Assembly: GCA_003446605.1 (NCBI GenBank)
Contig: DMDF01000098.1
Location: forward strand, 1-17,570
Reading direction: 5' to 3'
Source: Anaerolineaceae bacterium
GTDB taxonomy: Bacteria; Chloroflexota; Anaerolineae; Anaerolineales; Anaerolineaceae
Length of the DNA: 17,570 nucleotides
Shown: piece by piece, positions 5,395 through 14,259 of the stretch
How positions within the stretch are numbered: the stretch's first letter is position 1
How the letters are laid out: every line of letters begins with the position of its first letter
Notes under the pieces: model-generated
What the model was told of the DNA's origin: nothing
Databases searched by the model: none
Seen by the model: the letters and a program-made list of their open reading frames with translations, nothing else
Made by a program: the position numbers and the translations under genes

Positions 5395-7833
5395 ATGAAA
5401 AAAATTTTCACATTTCTACTCCTGGGGATCATGATACTCCAACCTTCCTGTTCTCTGCTATCTCCAGAGATGAGCAACGGCAGCCGCGATGATAATTTAG
5501 CCCAACAGGACTTGGATTCTTCACTTGATAATGAAATCCCTTCTCCAACAGCCACTCCCACTCTCGCACCAGAAATCCGTATCGAACAGGCAGATGCTTA
5601 TTTATTCGGCGGTGACCTGGAGAATGCACTGCTAGAGTACACATTGGCATACGAACAAAGCCAGGATATGGAAGAAAAAGCATTGGCACTGTATGGGATG
5701 GGTAGAGTCTATATGGCTCAACGCAATTATCCCTCTGCAATAGATGCCTTCACCCGTGTGCTGGGGCAGTTCAACCAAACTGCTGTGGTTACCAACACTT
5801 ATTTTCTATTGGGGACCTGTTATGGCGAACAAGAGGAGTACCAGCAAGCATCAAACGCCTATGCGCAGTTTCAAACCATGCGCCCCGGTATTATGGATGC
5901 CTATGTTTTACAGCTCCAAGCAGAGAACGCATCCCTCGCCGGAGATCATTATGGCGCCATTGTTGCCCTGCAACAAGCCATTCAAGCTGATCCCGCCCCG
6001 GATGCAGCTGCCATTAACCTGCTGATCGGGCAGGAATATGCCGCTCTGGAAGACCTCACCACTGCCATTCAGTATTACCAATCCGCTTATGATCTGGCTA
6101 ATACCGATTACCAGCGCGCCAGCGCTGACCTGCTGGCAGGGCAAGCATATCTGACCCTTGGATTGACCGACCAAGCGAATACCAAGTTTTTAGAGACCGT
6201 ATTGAACTACCCAATGGCGTATGACAGTTTCACCAGTTTGAGTATTCTGGTAACCAATGGATTCCCCGTGGATGAATACGCCCGCGGTCTGGTAGATTAT
6301 TACGCAGGTTCGTATTACTATGCCATCCAGGCTTTCGACCGTTACCTGGCAACCAATCCCGATCATGATGGATCCGTTTATTATTTCAAAGGATTAAGTC
6401 ATTATTACAATGGAGAATATCTGCAAGCTATTGATGCCTATCAAACGCTGATCGATCATTACCCGAACAACCAATTTTGGGATGATGCCTGGGAAGAAAT
6501 TGCATTCATTTACTGGAATACTCCTGGAGATGCTTATGCGGATATTGATGATTATCAATCCTCCGTCCAAACACGCCTTGAGTTCGTGACCCGTTCACCT
6601 CAATCCAGCTATGCACCATATTTCCTTTATACTGCTGGTCGTGCGCTTGAATATAATGACGAACTGGAACAAGCTGCTCAGGTGTGGGCACGTCTCATAA
6701 ACGAATATCCAACCTATGATTACAGCTATCATGCATTGTTCCTCACAGGGATCAGTTATTACCGGCTGGAGAAATATGAAGAAGCGCTGAACACTTTTCA
6801 ACGCTGTCTTGGATTGGCAGCCACCTCTGGAGAAAAAGCCAGTTCATATCTATGGTTAGGTAAGACCTACCAGCAAATGGGAGAAGAGGGTGAAGCGATC
6901 TCCACCTGGCAACTGGCAGAAAGCGCTGATCCAACCGATTATTATGGTATTCGAGCAGGGGATCTACTCAATGGACGCGATACAACTGCCATTACCGCAC
7001 CATACGAAATGGGATATGACCTGGAAGCCGAAAAAACAGAAGCACAGCAGTGGCTTATACATACTTTCACCATCCCAGAAGGTACCAGTTTGGAAGGTCT
7101 TGGTTCTCTAGCAAACAACCCAAGGATCATCAGGGGAAAACAATACTGGGAATTGGGTCTCTACGATCTTGCCAGCGAGGAATTTGAAGCTATCCGCGTG
7201 GAACAAAGGGGCGACCCCCTCAATACTTACTTGCTGATGAACTATTTCTACGAACTGGGTTTTTACAAGCCAGCTATCATTGCCTGTCGCGATCTGCTCA
7301 ACCTTGCCGGCATGGATGATTTAACTTCATTAACTGCCCCCATCTATTTCACCCATATCCGTTTCGGAGCTTATTTCCGTAATATGGTAGTCAACGCCGC
7401 CAACGAGCAAGATATCCACCCCCTAATTTTGTTCTCCCTATTAAGACAGGAGAGCCTGTTTGAACCTTTTATCTCTTCCGCGGCAGGAGCACAGGGTATC
7501 GCACAGATCATGCCCGCAACAGGAAAGGAAATCGCAGATCGCTACGGATGGCCAGCAAATTACCAGACCGAAGATTTGCTTCGGGCAGAAGTTGGCATTA
7601 CCCTCGGAGCACGTTACTTCCGCCAGCAAATCGATTATCTAGATGGGAATATTCTGGCAGCTATGGCTGCCTATAATGGTGGTCCGGGTAATGCGTATGA
7701 ATGGATGACCCTTTCAAAAGGTGATCCAGACCTGTTCGTGGAGGTCATCCGCTTTGATGAGACGCAAACTTATCTGAAGCAAATCATCGAATTTCTGAAT
7801 ATCTACAAATTGGTTTATACGCGCATCCCATAA
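5395..7833 (+). CDS. TPR-repeat lipoprotein with C-terminal lytic transglycosylase (SLT) domain
   Basis: This 812-residue extracytoplasmic enzyme probably cleaves the MurNAc-GlcNAc bond of peptidoglycan with formation of an anhydro sugar, as in Slt70-like GH23 enzymes. Residues 1-19 are a signal peptide (MKKIFTF, hydrophobic core, then LQPSC). Cys19 is a plausible lipidation site, though the lipobox is imperfect (Gln at -3). A short Thr/Pro linker follows (49-58). Residues 60-500 hold many TPR-like helical repeats with the typical YxxALxxY/AIxxY spacing, then a helical region to about 660, then the SLT domain. Catalytic Glu686 is in RQES; GAQGIAQIMPATG (698-710) and AAYNGGPGNA (758-767) are standard SLT motifs, with Gly in place of the more common Ala in YNAGPG. 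The ATG at 5395 is chosen because it starts a signal peptide and is preceded by AAGGAA (5383-5388). A longer version would need a TTG at 5353. It stands alone and ends at a strong terminator. Confidence 0.92.
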   Translation: MKKIFTFLLLGIMILQPSCSLLSPEMSNGSRDDNLAQQDLDSSLDNEIPSPTATPTLAPEIRIEQADAYLFGGDLENALLEYTLAYEQSQDMEEKALALYGMGRVYMAQRNYPSAIDAFTRVLGQFNQTAVVTNTYFLLGTCYGEQEEYQQASNAYAQFQTMRPGIMDAYVLQLQAENASLAGDHYGAIVALQQAIQADPAPDAAAINLLIGQEYAALEDLTTAIQYYQSAYDLANTDYQRASADLLAGQAYLTLGLTDQANTKFLETVLNYPMAYDSFTSLSILVTNGFPVDEYARGLVDYYAGSYYYAIQAFDRYLATNPDHDGSVYYFKGLSHYYNGEYLQAIDAYQTLIDHYPNNQFWDDAWEEIAFIYWNTPGDAYADIDDYQSSVQTRLEFVTRSPQSSYAPYFLYTAGRALEYNDELEQAAQVWARLINEYPTYDYSYHALFLTGISYYRLEKYEEALNTFQRCLGLAATSGEKASSYLWLGKTYQQMGEEGEAISTWQLAESADPTDYYGIRAGDLLNGRDTTAITAPYEMGYDLEAEKTEAQQWLIHTFTIPEGTSLEGLGSLANNPRIIRGKQYWELGLYDLASEEFEAIRVEQRGDPLNTYLLMNYFYELGFYKPAIIACRDLLNLAGMDDLTSLTAPIYFTHIRFGAYFRNMVVNAANEQDIHPLILFSLLRQESLFEPFISSAAGAQGIAQIMPATGKEIADRYGWPANYQTEDLLRAEVGITLGARYFRQQIDYLDGNILAAMAAYNGGPGNAYEWMTLSKGDPDLFVEVIRFDETQTYLKQIIEFLNIYKLVYTRIP

Positions 7834-7862
7834 AAAAGAGCGGCTGGATCAGCCGCTCTTTT
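7834..7862. terminator. Strong bidirectional intrinsic terminator
   Basis: A 13-bp perfect stem (7834-7846 with 7850-7862, core GAGCGGCTG / CAGCCGCTC) has a GAT loop. The A-run at the left and T-run at the right form the outer part of the stem and serve as the U-tract on either strand. It separates the convergent transglycosylase and ppdK genes. Confidence 0.93.
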
Positions 7863-7883
7863 CATTTCTGTGAAATTTCTACT

Positions 7884-10631
7884 TTATTTCTTGGCGTATT
7901 TGAGTGCCGCTTGCGCAGCTGCCAGACGGGCAACCGGCACACGGAAAGGTGAACAACTTACATAGTTCTGACCGATGGTATGGCAGAATTCGATTGAAGC
8001 AGGGTCGCCACCGTGTTCGCCGCAAATGCCTACTTCCAGATCCACGCGAGTCTCACGACCAGCCGTTACTGCATTGCTCATCAGCGCGCCAACACCGTCT
8101 TGGTCAATGGTCTGGAAGGGATTCTTGGGTAGAATGCCCTGTTCCACGTAGGTGACCAGGAAGTTGCGTTCTGCATCATCACGACTGTAGCCAAAGGTCA
8201 TCTGGGTAAGATCGTTCGTTCCAAAGGAAAAGAATTCAGCGACTTCGGCGATCTCTTTCGCGGTAACAGCCGCACGTGGGATCTCGATCATCGTGCCGAA
8301 TTTATAGGTAAAATCTACGCCTTTTTCTTTCATGACATCTTTGGCAATTTCAATCAAGCGAGGTTGGATAGCTTTGAGTTCATTCACATGTCCGGTCAAT
8401 GGGATCATGATCTCAGGTTTCACAACGATACCTTTCAACGTCATGTTTGCTGCAGCTTCAAAGATAGCTCTCACTTGCATCTCAACGATTTCGGGCATCA
8501 CAATACTGAGTCTGACACCGCGCAACCCCATCATTGGGTTCGATTCATGCATGCTACGCACGCTTGCGAGTAATTCCTCCTTTTCTGCCAGTCCTTTGGT
8601 TTCACCTTTGACACGCATAGTGATAACCTCTTCCAGCAGTGTTTCTTCTGAGGGTAGGAATTCATGCAATGGGGGATCGATCAAACGGATAATAACTGGA
8701 TATCCATCCATTGCCTCAAACAGACCTTCGAAGTCGGAACGTTGATAAGGCAGCAGTTTATCTAATTCAGTAGTGCGCTCTTCCGATGATTTCGCAAGGA
8801 TCATGCGCTGCACGATCGGCAAGCGTACCTGTTCAAAAAACATGTGCTCGGTGCGGCATAGACCAATACCTTTGGCTCCGTACGAGCGAGCTCGACGAGC
8901 ATCCTTGGGGTAGTCAGCATTTGCCCAAACCTGCAAACCACGAGTAGGCCAACCTTGAGGTACATCCCGAATACCATCCTGTGCGCAGATATCATCTGCC
9001 CAGGTTAGCAAGGTCATTAGATCAGTCTGTTCTTCCAGAGAGGGGGCAGCCATATCCAGTTTGCCAATGAAGGCTTCACCAGAACCACCATCAATAGAAA
9101 TCCAATCCCCTTCTTTGACAACCACACCATCCACTTCCATCTCACGCTTTTCCATATCGATATTAACCATAGAAGCGCCTACTACACACGGTACACCAAA
9201 TTGGCGTGCCACGACTGCTGCGTGCGAGGTTGCACCACCCTCACTGGTGAGGATACCTTTAGCAGCTAACATACCATGAACATCATCAGGTTTTGTGAAT
9301 GGTCGCACCATGATCACATCCTGACCTTTTTCCTTAGCCATCTTTTCAGCGGTATCGGCATCAAAATAGATCTGCCCAACTGCCGCACCCGGAGATGCAT
9401 TGACACCACTGGCAAAGAACAGCCCATCATCATGGGCTTTCTGTTTGGTCTCACCCATGAATTGAGGGTGAAGCAAGGTATCAACTTGTGTGGGGGTAAC
9501 ACGTAAAACCGCTTCTTGCTTGGTGATCAAGCCTTCGTTTGCCATATCAACTGCGATCTTGACAGCAGCTCGGGCGGTTCGCTTCCCGTTACGGGTTTGC
9601 AACATCCACAGTTTGCCATTCTCGATGGTAAACTCAACATCCTGCATATCGCGGTAATGTTTTTCCAGCTTTGCAGTAATTTCCCGGAACTGTTTATTGG
9701 CTTCGGGGAGATTATCGCCCATGGTCTCGATCTTTTCGGTGTTGCGAATACCTGCCACAACATCCTCACCTTGAGCGTTCAACAGATACTCACCATATAA
9801 CATTACATCACCGGTAGAAGGGTTGCGAGTGAATGCAACACCCGTACCAGAATTCCAGCCCATATTTCCAAATACCATGGTAACAACATTGACAGCTGTG
9901 CCCAGATCATCAGGAATATCCGCTGCTTTGCGATAGTCAATAGCACGTTTACTGTTCCAGGATTTGAAAACGGCTTCAGTAGCTAACTTAATCTGTTCCA
10001 GGGGATCCTGCGGGAAGTCAAAACCCTTAGCTTCACGAGTAACCTTCTTGAACTTTTCCACCAGTTCTTTCAATGCGGCTGCATCCAGGTCCGTATCCGC
10101 TTTGGTATTCTTTTCCTTTTTTAGTTCATCCAGGACTTTTTCGAAATGCTCATCCGAAATTCCGAGCACCACAGAACCAAACATGGAAATAAGACGGCGG
10201 TATGCATCGTAAACAAACCGCTCGTTTTTTGTTAATTCCACCATACCCTTGGCTGTTTCATCGTTCAAACCGATGTTCAATACGGTATCCATCATACCGG
10301 GCATAGACATCTTTGCGCCTGAACGGCAGGAGACCAGCAGAGGATTCTTGGGGTTACCAAATTCCTTATTGGCAGCTTTCTCAACTTCCTTGAGTGCCGT
10401 TACCATTTGTTCCCACATACCCGCGGGGAATTCCCCATTGTTCGCCAGGAAGGCATTACAACCTTCGGTGGTTACCGTAAAGAATGGTGGAACCGGCATG
10501 CCGATGCGGGTCATTTCCGCCAGGTTCGCTCCTTTTCCACCCAGTAAACCACGGACGCCGTCCCAATCACCGGCATACTTTTCCGCAGCTTCTACTTCGT
10601 TGAAAAGGTAAACCCATTTGTTATCTGTCAT
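7884..10631 (-). CDS. ppdK: Pyruvate, phosphate dikinase
   Basis: This 915-residue cytoplasmic enzyme interconverts pyruvate + ATP + phosphate and PEP + AMP + pyrophosphate. In anaerobes it often runs in the glycolytic direction to save pyrophosphate energy, and also serves gluconeogenesis. Domain order is complete: N-terminal ATP-grasp domain (LLGGKGANLAEM near residue 30; CRSGAKMSMPGMMDTVLNIG near 102), the central phosphohistidine domain with GGATSHAAVVARQFG (catalytic His470, regulatory-type Thr468), and the C-terminal PEP-utilising TIM barrel with GLCRTEHMFF, MIEIPRAA, SFGTNDLTQM and VGICGEHGGDP (catalytic Cys870). Length is slightly above the usual 870-900. The start has a perfect GGAGGT (10641-10636) five bases before the ATG. 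It is a single-gene unit divergent from nagA. Confidence 0.98.
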   Translation of the reverse strand: MTDNKWVYLFNEVEAAEKYAGDWDGVRGLLGGKGANLAEMTRIGMPVPPFFTVTTEGCNAFLANNGEFPAGMWEQMVTALKEVEKAANKEFGNPKNPLLVSCRSGAKMSMPGMMDTVLNIGLNDETAKGMVELTKNERFVYDAYRRLISMFGSVVLGISDEHFEKVLDELKKEKNTKADTDLDAAALKELVEKFKKVTREAKGFDFPQDPLEQIKLATEAVFKSWNSKRAIDYRKAADIPDDLGTAVNVVTMVFGNMGWNSGTGVAFTRNPSTGDVMLYGEYLLNAQGEDVVAGIRNTEKIETMGDNLPEANKQFREITAKLEKHYRDMQDVEFTIENGKLWMLQTRNGKRTARAAVKIAVDMANEGLITKQEAVLRVTPTQVDTLLHPQFMGETKQKAHDDGLFFASGVNASPGAAVGQIYFDADTAEKMAKEKGQDVIMVRPFTKPDDVHGMLAAKGILTSEGGATSHAAVVARQFGVPCVVGASMVNIDMEKREMEVDGVVVKEGDWISIDGGSGEAFIGKLDMAAPSLEEQTDLMTLLTWADDICAQDGIRDVPQGWPTRGLQVWANADYPKDARRARSYGAKGIGLCRTEHMFFEQVRLPIVQRMILAKSSEERTTELDKLLPYQRSDFEGLFEAMDGYPVIIRLIDPPLHEFLPSEETLLEEVITMRVKGETKGLAEKEELLASVRSMHESNPMMGLRGVRLSIVMPEIVEMQVRAIFEAAANMTLKGIVVKPEIMIPLTGHVNELKAIQPRLIEIAKDVMKEKGVDFTYKFGTMIEIPRAAVTAKEIAEVAEFFSFGTNDLTQMTFGYSRDDAERNFLVTYVEQGILPKNPFQTIDQDGVGALMSNAVTAGRETRVDLEVGICGEHGGDPASIEFCHTIGQNYVSCSPFRVPVARLAAAQAALKYAKK

Positions 10632-10683
10632 TGTTACCTCCAGAAAATATAATTACTTTTTTTAAAAAACACACTAAGAAACA

Positions 10684-10692
10684 ATTTTACCA
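10684..10692 (-). promoter_or_regulatory. Candidate extended -10 promoter for ppdK
   Basis: On the minus strand the sequence TGGTAAAAT (10692-10684) fits an extended -10 element. A TTGAAA lies upstream but at a spacing of only 14 bp, so no proper -35 is seen. Predicted start near 10677 leaves a leader of about 46 nt that contains the GGAGG of ppdK. Confidence 0.4.
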
Positions 10693-10844
10693 TAGGGAAA
10701 GTTTTTCAATTTTGTGATTGCTAAAATGCAACCTTTATTTATATTTTTCTAACAAGAATGCAGAGCAAAAACTCCTATTTTCGGAACAAATGAGACCTTT
10801 CTCAGAAAACACCAGCGACATTTTCCGATTTTTCGATTCCTTTG

Positions 10845-10850
10845 TATAAT
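10845..10850 (+). promoter_or_regulatory. -10 promoter element of nagA, predicting a leaderless mRNA
   Basis: A perfect TATAAT ends 6 bp before the A of the nagA start codon. With the usual distance from -10 to transcription start, the message would begin at or within a base or two of the ATG at 10857. No convincing -35 is present, and there is no Shine-Dalgarno sequence before the start. Confidence 0.6.
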
Positions 10851-10856
10851 TGATGC

Positions 10857-12008
10857 ATGTTAAATAAAATCATACATGCAAATATCTACACTCCAGATAA
10901 ACTTCTGCCCGATCAAACTATTGAAATAAAAGATGGGAAAATTCATGCGATTTATCCCACCAGGGGAAACGAAAAAAAAGACACGACTTTTTTCGATGCG
11001 CAGGATATGATCATCACTCCTGGTTTAATGGATATCCATACCCATGGCGGAATGGGAGCGGATGCCATGGACGCCCAACAAAATTCGTTGAACCAGATGA
11101 GCACTTTCCTCGCCAATCATGGAGTTACCTCGTTTCTTGCTACCACCATGACTGCCGAAGAAAACAGCATCGATGCTGCACTCTCCACCATTCGAGAGTC
11201 CCACTTATCCCTTCCGGGGGCGACTCTGGTCGGTGCCCATATCGAAGGTCCCTATATTAACATTACCTACAAAGGCGCGCAAAACCCCGCCTATTTTCGA
11301 CCGCCCCAGGAACAGGAATACCGTCGCTGGATCGAAACCGGCATAGTGAAAATGGTCACCATCGCCCCCGAAATCGAGGGTATGGATGAGTTCATTCAAT
11401 ACTGTATCTACAATGATGTTGAAATTGCAATAGGACACTCCAACGCCAGTTACGATCAGGTCATGCATGCCGCTGATCTTGGTGCACGGCACGCCACCCA
11501 TCTTTTCAATGGAATGTTGGGATTACACCATCGCGAACCCGGTACGGTCGGTGGAATATTATCAGAACCTCGTATCTCCGCCCACATCATCGTGGATGGT
11601 GTCCATTTGCATCCTGCCATCGTTGATCTGGTGGTGCGTTTGAAGGGAGCTGATAAAACCATCCTCATTTCGGATGCCATGCGTGCTGCCGGTCTAGCGG
11701 ATGGAAGATACGATCTGGGCGGTCAGGAAGTCACTGTGGTAGATGGGGAAGCCCGCATCGCCAATGGCTCACTGGCTGGCAGCACCCTCACCCTGGAGAG
11801 GGCATTGAAAAACGTCATGCAATTCTGTCATATGGACCTGATCCAGGCACTGCCCATGGTAACCCGAAACCCGGCAAAGGCGCTTCATCTCGCAGATTGC
11901 AAGGGTTTTATCCGCGAGGGCTTTGATGCAGACCTAACCATTTTCAACCGCGAGCTGGAAGTCCAGGCAACCATGGTGCAGGGGAAATGGGTCTACAAAA
12001 AAAGCTAA
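10857..12008 (+). CDS. nagA: N-acetylglucosamine-6-phosphate deacetylase
   Basis: This 383-residue cytoplasmic amidohydrolase removes the acetyl group from GlcNAc-6-phosphate, giving glucosamine-6-phosphate for glycolysis or cell-wall synthesis. The metal and catalytic residues expected for the family are present: DIHTHG (His61, His63), GAHIEGPYIN with metal ligand Glu130, GHSNA with His194, THLFNGM with His215, the substrate loop HHREPG (224-229), VDGVHLHP with His250, and catalytic Asp273 in ISDAM. The HxH pair suggests a two-metal site as in Bacillus-type enzymes. Length fits the family. The ATG at 10857 is the only in-frame start near the -10 box; an ATG at 10853 is out of frame and stops at once. 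No nagB or sugar transporter gene adjoins, so the GlcNAc-6-P probably comes from wall recycling or a transporter elsewhere. Confidence 0.96.
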   Translation: MLNKIIHANIYTPDKLLPDQTIEIKDGKIHAIYPTRGNEKKDTTFFDAQDMIITPGLMDIHTHGGMGADAMDAQQNSLNQMSTFLANHGVTSFLATTMTAEENSIDAALSTIRESHLSLPGATLVGAHIEGPYINITYKGAQNPAYFRPPQEQEYRRWIETGIVKMVTIAPEIEGMDEFIQYCIYNDVEIAIGHSNASYDQVMHAADLGARHATHLFNGMLGLHHREPGTVGGILSEPRISAHIIVDGVHLHPAIVDLVVRLKGADKTILISDAMRAAGLADGRYDLGGQEVTVVDGEARIANGSLAGSTLTLERALKNVMQFCHMDLIQALPMVTRNPAKALHLADCKGFIREGFDADLTIFNRELEVQATMVQGKWVYKKS

Positions 12009-12137
12009 TGTCCTACTAAAATTCAATCACAGATATTTCGTGTTGTCCGCTGAGACAGGTAACTAGCACTTTGGAATGTCTCTTCCTAAATAATGAACGA
12101 TTGTGTTCTTTTTTCCCTCTACCGATATGAATCCCTT

Positions 12138-12143
12138 TATAAT
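12138..12143 (+). promoter_or_regulatory. -10 promoter element of the lactate permease gene
   Basis: A perfect TATAAT lies 41 bp before the permease start codon, between nagA and the permease. There is no clear -35. The predicted start near 12150 leaves a leader that includes AAGAAGGAAA. No convincing terminator for nagA is seen in the 176-bp gap, apart from a weak inverted repeat GAGACA (12052-12057) / TGTCTC (12077-12082) without a U-tract. Confidence 0.45.
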
Positions 12144-12184
12144 CGTTTGCGGCTTTCAATATTATTATTAAAGAAGGAAACGGT

Positions 12185-13741
12185 ATGGAACTCAATATCA
12201 TCAGCTGGCTTTTATCCCTCTCTCCTCTTTTACTGTTCTTATTCTTGATGATCGGAAAAAGATGGAGCGGCAGTAAAGCAAGCTTTGCCAGCTGGATCTA
12301 CACGCTGGTGATCGCATTTGCTTTCTTTGGGGCAAACATTCCGCTCATCGGGTACGCCCATTTCAAAGCGGTTTTTCTGGCTGGTGATGTGTTATTGATC
12401 ATCTGGATGGCACTGCTGTTTTTCCACATCTCCAACTATGCCGGAGCTGTAAATGTAATTGGCGGGGCTCTTTCAAACCTCACCTCCAATAAGGTCATCC
12501 AGGTGTTGCTTCTTTCATGGCTGTTTTCTTCCTTTCTACAAGGGCTGGGAGGATTTGGGGTCCCGGTAGCCGTCACTGCACCGCTGTTGATGGGATTGGG
12601 CATCAGCCCCATGGACGCAGTTGTGATGGCAAGCATCGGGCACGGTTGGGCAGTTACCTTTGGTTCCATGGGTTCTTCCTTCCAAACCATGATGGCATTG
12701 AGCGATTACCCGGGCGCGGTGCTGGCGCCCGATACAGCCATCCTTCTGGGAGGTGCTGCCATTCTCAGCGGTATTTTGATTGCCCACATTCATTCGGGTT
12801 TTAAAGCAGTCATCAAGAATCTGCCTTTCATCCTGCTCATCGGGTTTGTTCTGGGTGGAACGCAGTACTGGCTCGCCACGCACGGTTTATGGACAGTCGC
12901 CGCTACCGGTGCGTCCATGGCAGCGTTGGGGGTTACCTTTTTACTGGTACGAGCCGGCATTATTAGAAAGGGTGAGAACCACCCTTCAACCGCGAGTTCA
13001 GATAAACCCTCCGTACTGCTGTCATTGAGCGTATATCTCATTCTGGTGTTGTTATCGTTCGCCGTCAACCTGATCAAACCCTTGAATCAATTCTTGGGAC
13101 AGGTCAAGCTGACCTATCTTTTCCCGCAGATCGTCTCCAATCTGGGATGGGTCACCCCTTCCGAATATGGTCGCACCATCCGAATTTTCACTCATCCAAG
13201 CATGATTTTGTTGGTAGCCTCCGTGATTGCCTACATCCTTTATTCACGCAAGAACTATCTTAACAAAGAATCACGCAATGCAATCATTCAAAGTGTAAAA
13301 AAGAGTGGGGTAAAAACCAGTATTGCCATCTTTTTCACGGTTAGTATGGCAGTGATCATGAGCCACACTGGTATGATCACCCTTCTTGCGCAGGGGTTAA
13401 GCAATCTGGTTAGTGCAAAACTGTACCCAGCCATCACTCCCTTCATTGGAGCGTTAGGCGCTTTCATTTCAGGCAGCAACAATAATTCCAACATCCTGTT
13501 CACAAAACTGCACATGCAAACCGCTCAATTGATGGGTTTGGATGTAACCCTCATTCTGGCAGCACAATCTGCCGGTGGAGCACTCGGCAGCATCTTTGCC
13601 CCTGCCAAAGTGATCGTGGGATGTTCCACCGTTGGATTGGCTGGGAAGGAAGGCAAAGTACTGGGGAAGGTTATCCGTTATGGGATCTTGCTGGTTGCTT
13701 TCGTTGCCATCCTAACGATGATATTGGCTGCTTTCCGCTAA
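12185..13741 (+). CDS. lctP: L-lactate permease family transporter (LctP)
   Basis: This 518-residue integral membrane protein belongs to the LctP family (TC 2.A.14), which carries lactate or glycolate with protons. About 12-14 hydrophobic segments are evident, from residues 4-25 to the C-terminal helix at about 495-517. Family hallmarks include QGLGGFGVPVAVTAPLL in the first half, GHGWAVTFGSMG, and GSNNNSNILFT in the second half, plus AGGALGSIFAPAK near the end. Length is slightly shorter than the usual 530-560. The start is supported by AGGAAA (12175-12180) ahead of the ATG. The exact substrate is not shown by sequence. In a fermenting anaerobe it could export lactate or take it up; no lactate dehydrogenase or LutABC gene is adjacent. 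Confidence 0.93.
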   Translation: MELNIISWLLSLSPLLLFLFLMIGKRWSGSKASFASWIYTLVIAFAFFGANIPLIGYAHFKAVFLAGDVLLIIWMALLFFHISNYAGAVNVIGGALSNLTSNKVIQVLLLSWLFSSFLQGLGGFGVPVAVTAPLLMGLGISPMDAVVMASIGHGWAVTFGSMGSSFQTMMALSDYPGAVLAPDTAILLGGAAILSGILIAHIHSGFKAVIKNLPFILLIGFVLGGTQYWLATHGLWTVAATGASMAALGVTFLLVRAGIIRKGENHPSTASSDKPSVLLSLSVYLILVLLSFAVNLIKPLNQFLGQVKLTYLFPQIVSNLGWVTPSEYGRTIRIFTHPSMILLVASVIAYILYSRKNYLNKESRNAIIQSVKKSGVKTSIAIFFTVSMAVIMSHTGMITLLAQGLSNLVSAKLYPAITPFIGALGAFISGSNNNSNILFTKLHMQTAQLMGLDVTLILAAQSAGGALGSIFAPAKVIVGCSTVGLAGKEGKVLGKVIRYGILLVAFVAILTMILAAFR

Positions 13742-13788
13742 CATTGAAGGATTAACTTTGTTATCTACGAATTCGAGATGTTATGCCC

Positions 13789-13794
13789 TATAAT
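13789..13794 (+). promoter_or_regulatory. -10 promoter element of the small lipoprotein gene
   Basis: A perfect TATAAT stands 21 bp before the start codon, with no good -35 box. The predicted start near 13801 leaves a short leader with GAGAG ahead of the ATG at 13816. Confidence 0.45.
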
Positions 13795-13815
13795 TGATTA
13801 GCCTAGAGAGAAACC

Positions 13816-14223
13816 ATGAAGCAAAAAATTCTTTTATTGCTGTTTTTCCTGTTTTTAACTGCGTGTCAATCGAAAACGACCGAAGTACCTGAAGACATCC
13901 AAAGTATCAGCCAACCGATGGCTGAAAATATTCTGACAAGCCTGCTCAATGATGATTACACAAGTTTCCAACGCGATTTTTCAGAGAAAATGCTCTCAGC
14001 GATCGATGAATCCACCTTCACATCCATTCAGCAATCCATTTTTAATACGTTGGGGGAATACCAAGACCTAACTTACCAACAAACCACATTGGAAGATGGG
14101 TATCTGGTGTCATACTACGCCATCCAATTCAGTGGAGGGAAATTATCCATGCGCTTAGTTCTCGCACCTGAAGCACCTTACCAGGTCGAGGGATTCTGGT
14201 TCCCTGATTTTCCAACAGAGTAG
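13816..14223 (+). CDS. Small lipoprotein, DUF3887-like
   Basis: This 135-residue protein is exported and lipid-anchored. Residues 1-17 are a signal peptide (MKQK then a Leu/Phe-rich core) ending in a good lipobox LTAC with Cys17. The rest (about 30-130) resembles the DUF3887 / NTF2-like fold: a helical start (MAENILTSLLNDDY), then FSEKM, a region around FNTLGEYQDLT, and a beta-rich end (VSYYAIQFSGGKLSMRLVLAP). Such domains occur in secreted proteins of Firmicutes and Chloroflexi, often fused to hydrolases; here the domain stands alone. No function is known. It has its own candidate promoter and converges on the oxidoreductase gene with only 36 nt between them. No strong terminator is seen in that gap. 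Confidence 0.8.
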   Translation: MKQKILLLLFFLFLTACQSKTTEVPEDIQSISQPMAENILTSLLNDDYTSFQRDFSEKMLSAIDESTFTSIQQSIFNTLGEYQDLTYQQTTLEDGYLVSYYAIQFSGGKLSMRLVLAPEAPYQVEGFWFPDFPTE

Positions 14224-14259
14224 CTTATTATTTCATCAGGAATTCATGTTTTCGTGAGA

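Larger units (their letters stand above)
10632..10856. other. Divergent ppdK/nagA control region
   Basis: This 225-bp AT-rich stretch has no gene. It holds the candidate ppdK promoter on the minus strand (10684-10692) and the nagA promoter on the plus strand (10845-10850). A small palindrome TGAGA-cctt-TCTCA at 10791-10804 is centred about 60 bp before the predicted nagA start; it could be an operator, but such short palindromes also occur by chance. Confidence 0.5.

Noticed and set aside
12016..12201. Minus-strand ORF of 61 residues between nagA and the permease gene
   Set aside because: It covers the permease promoter, SD and start codon and shows no recognisable domain or SD of its own.
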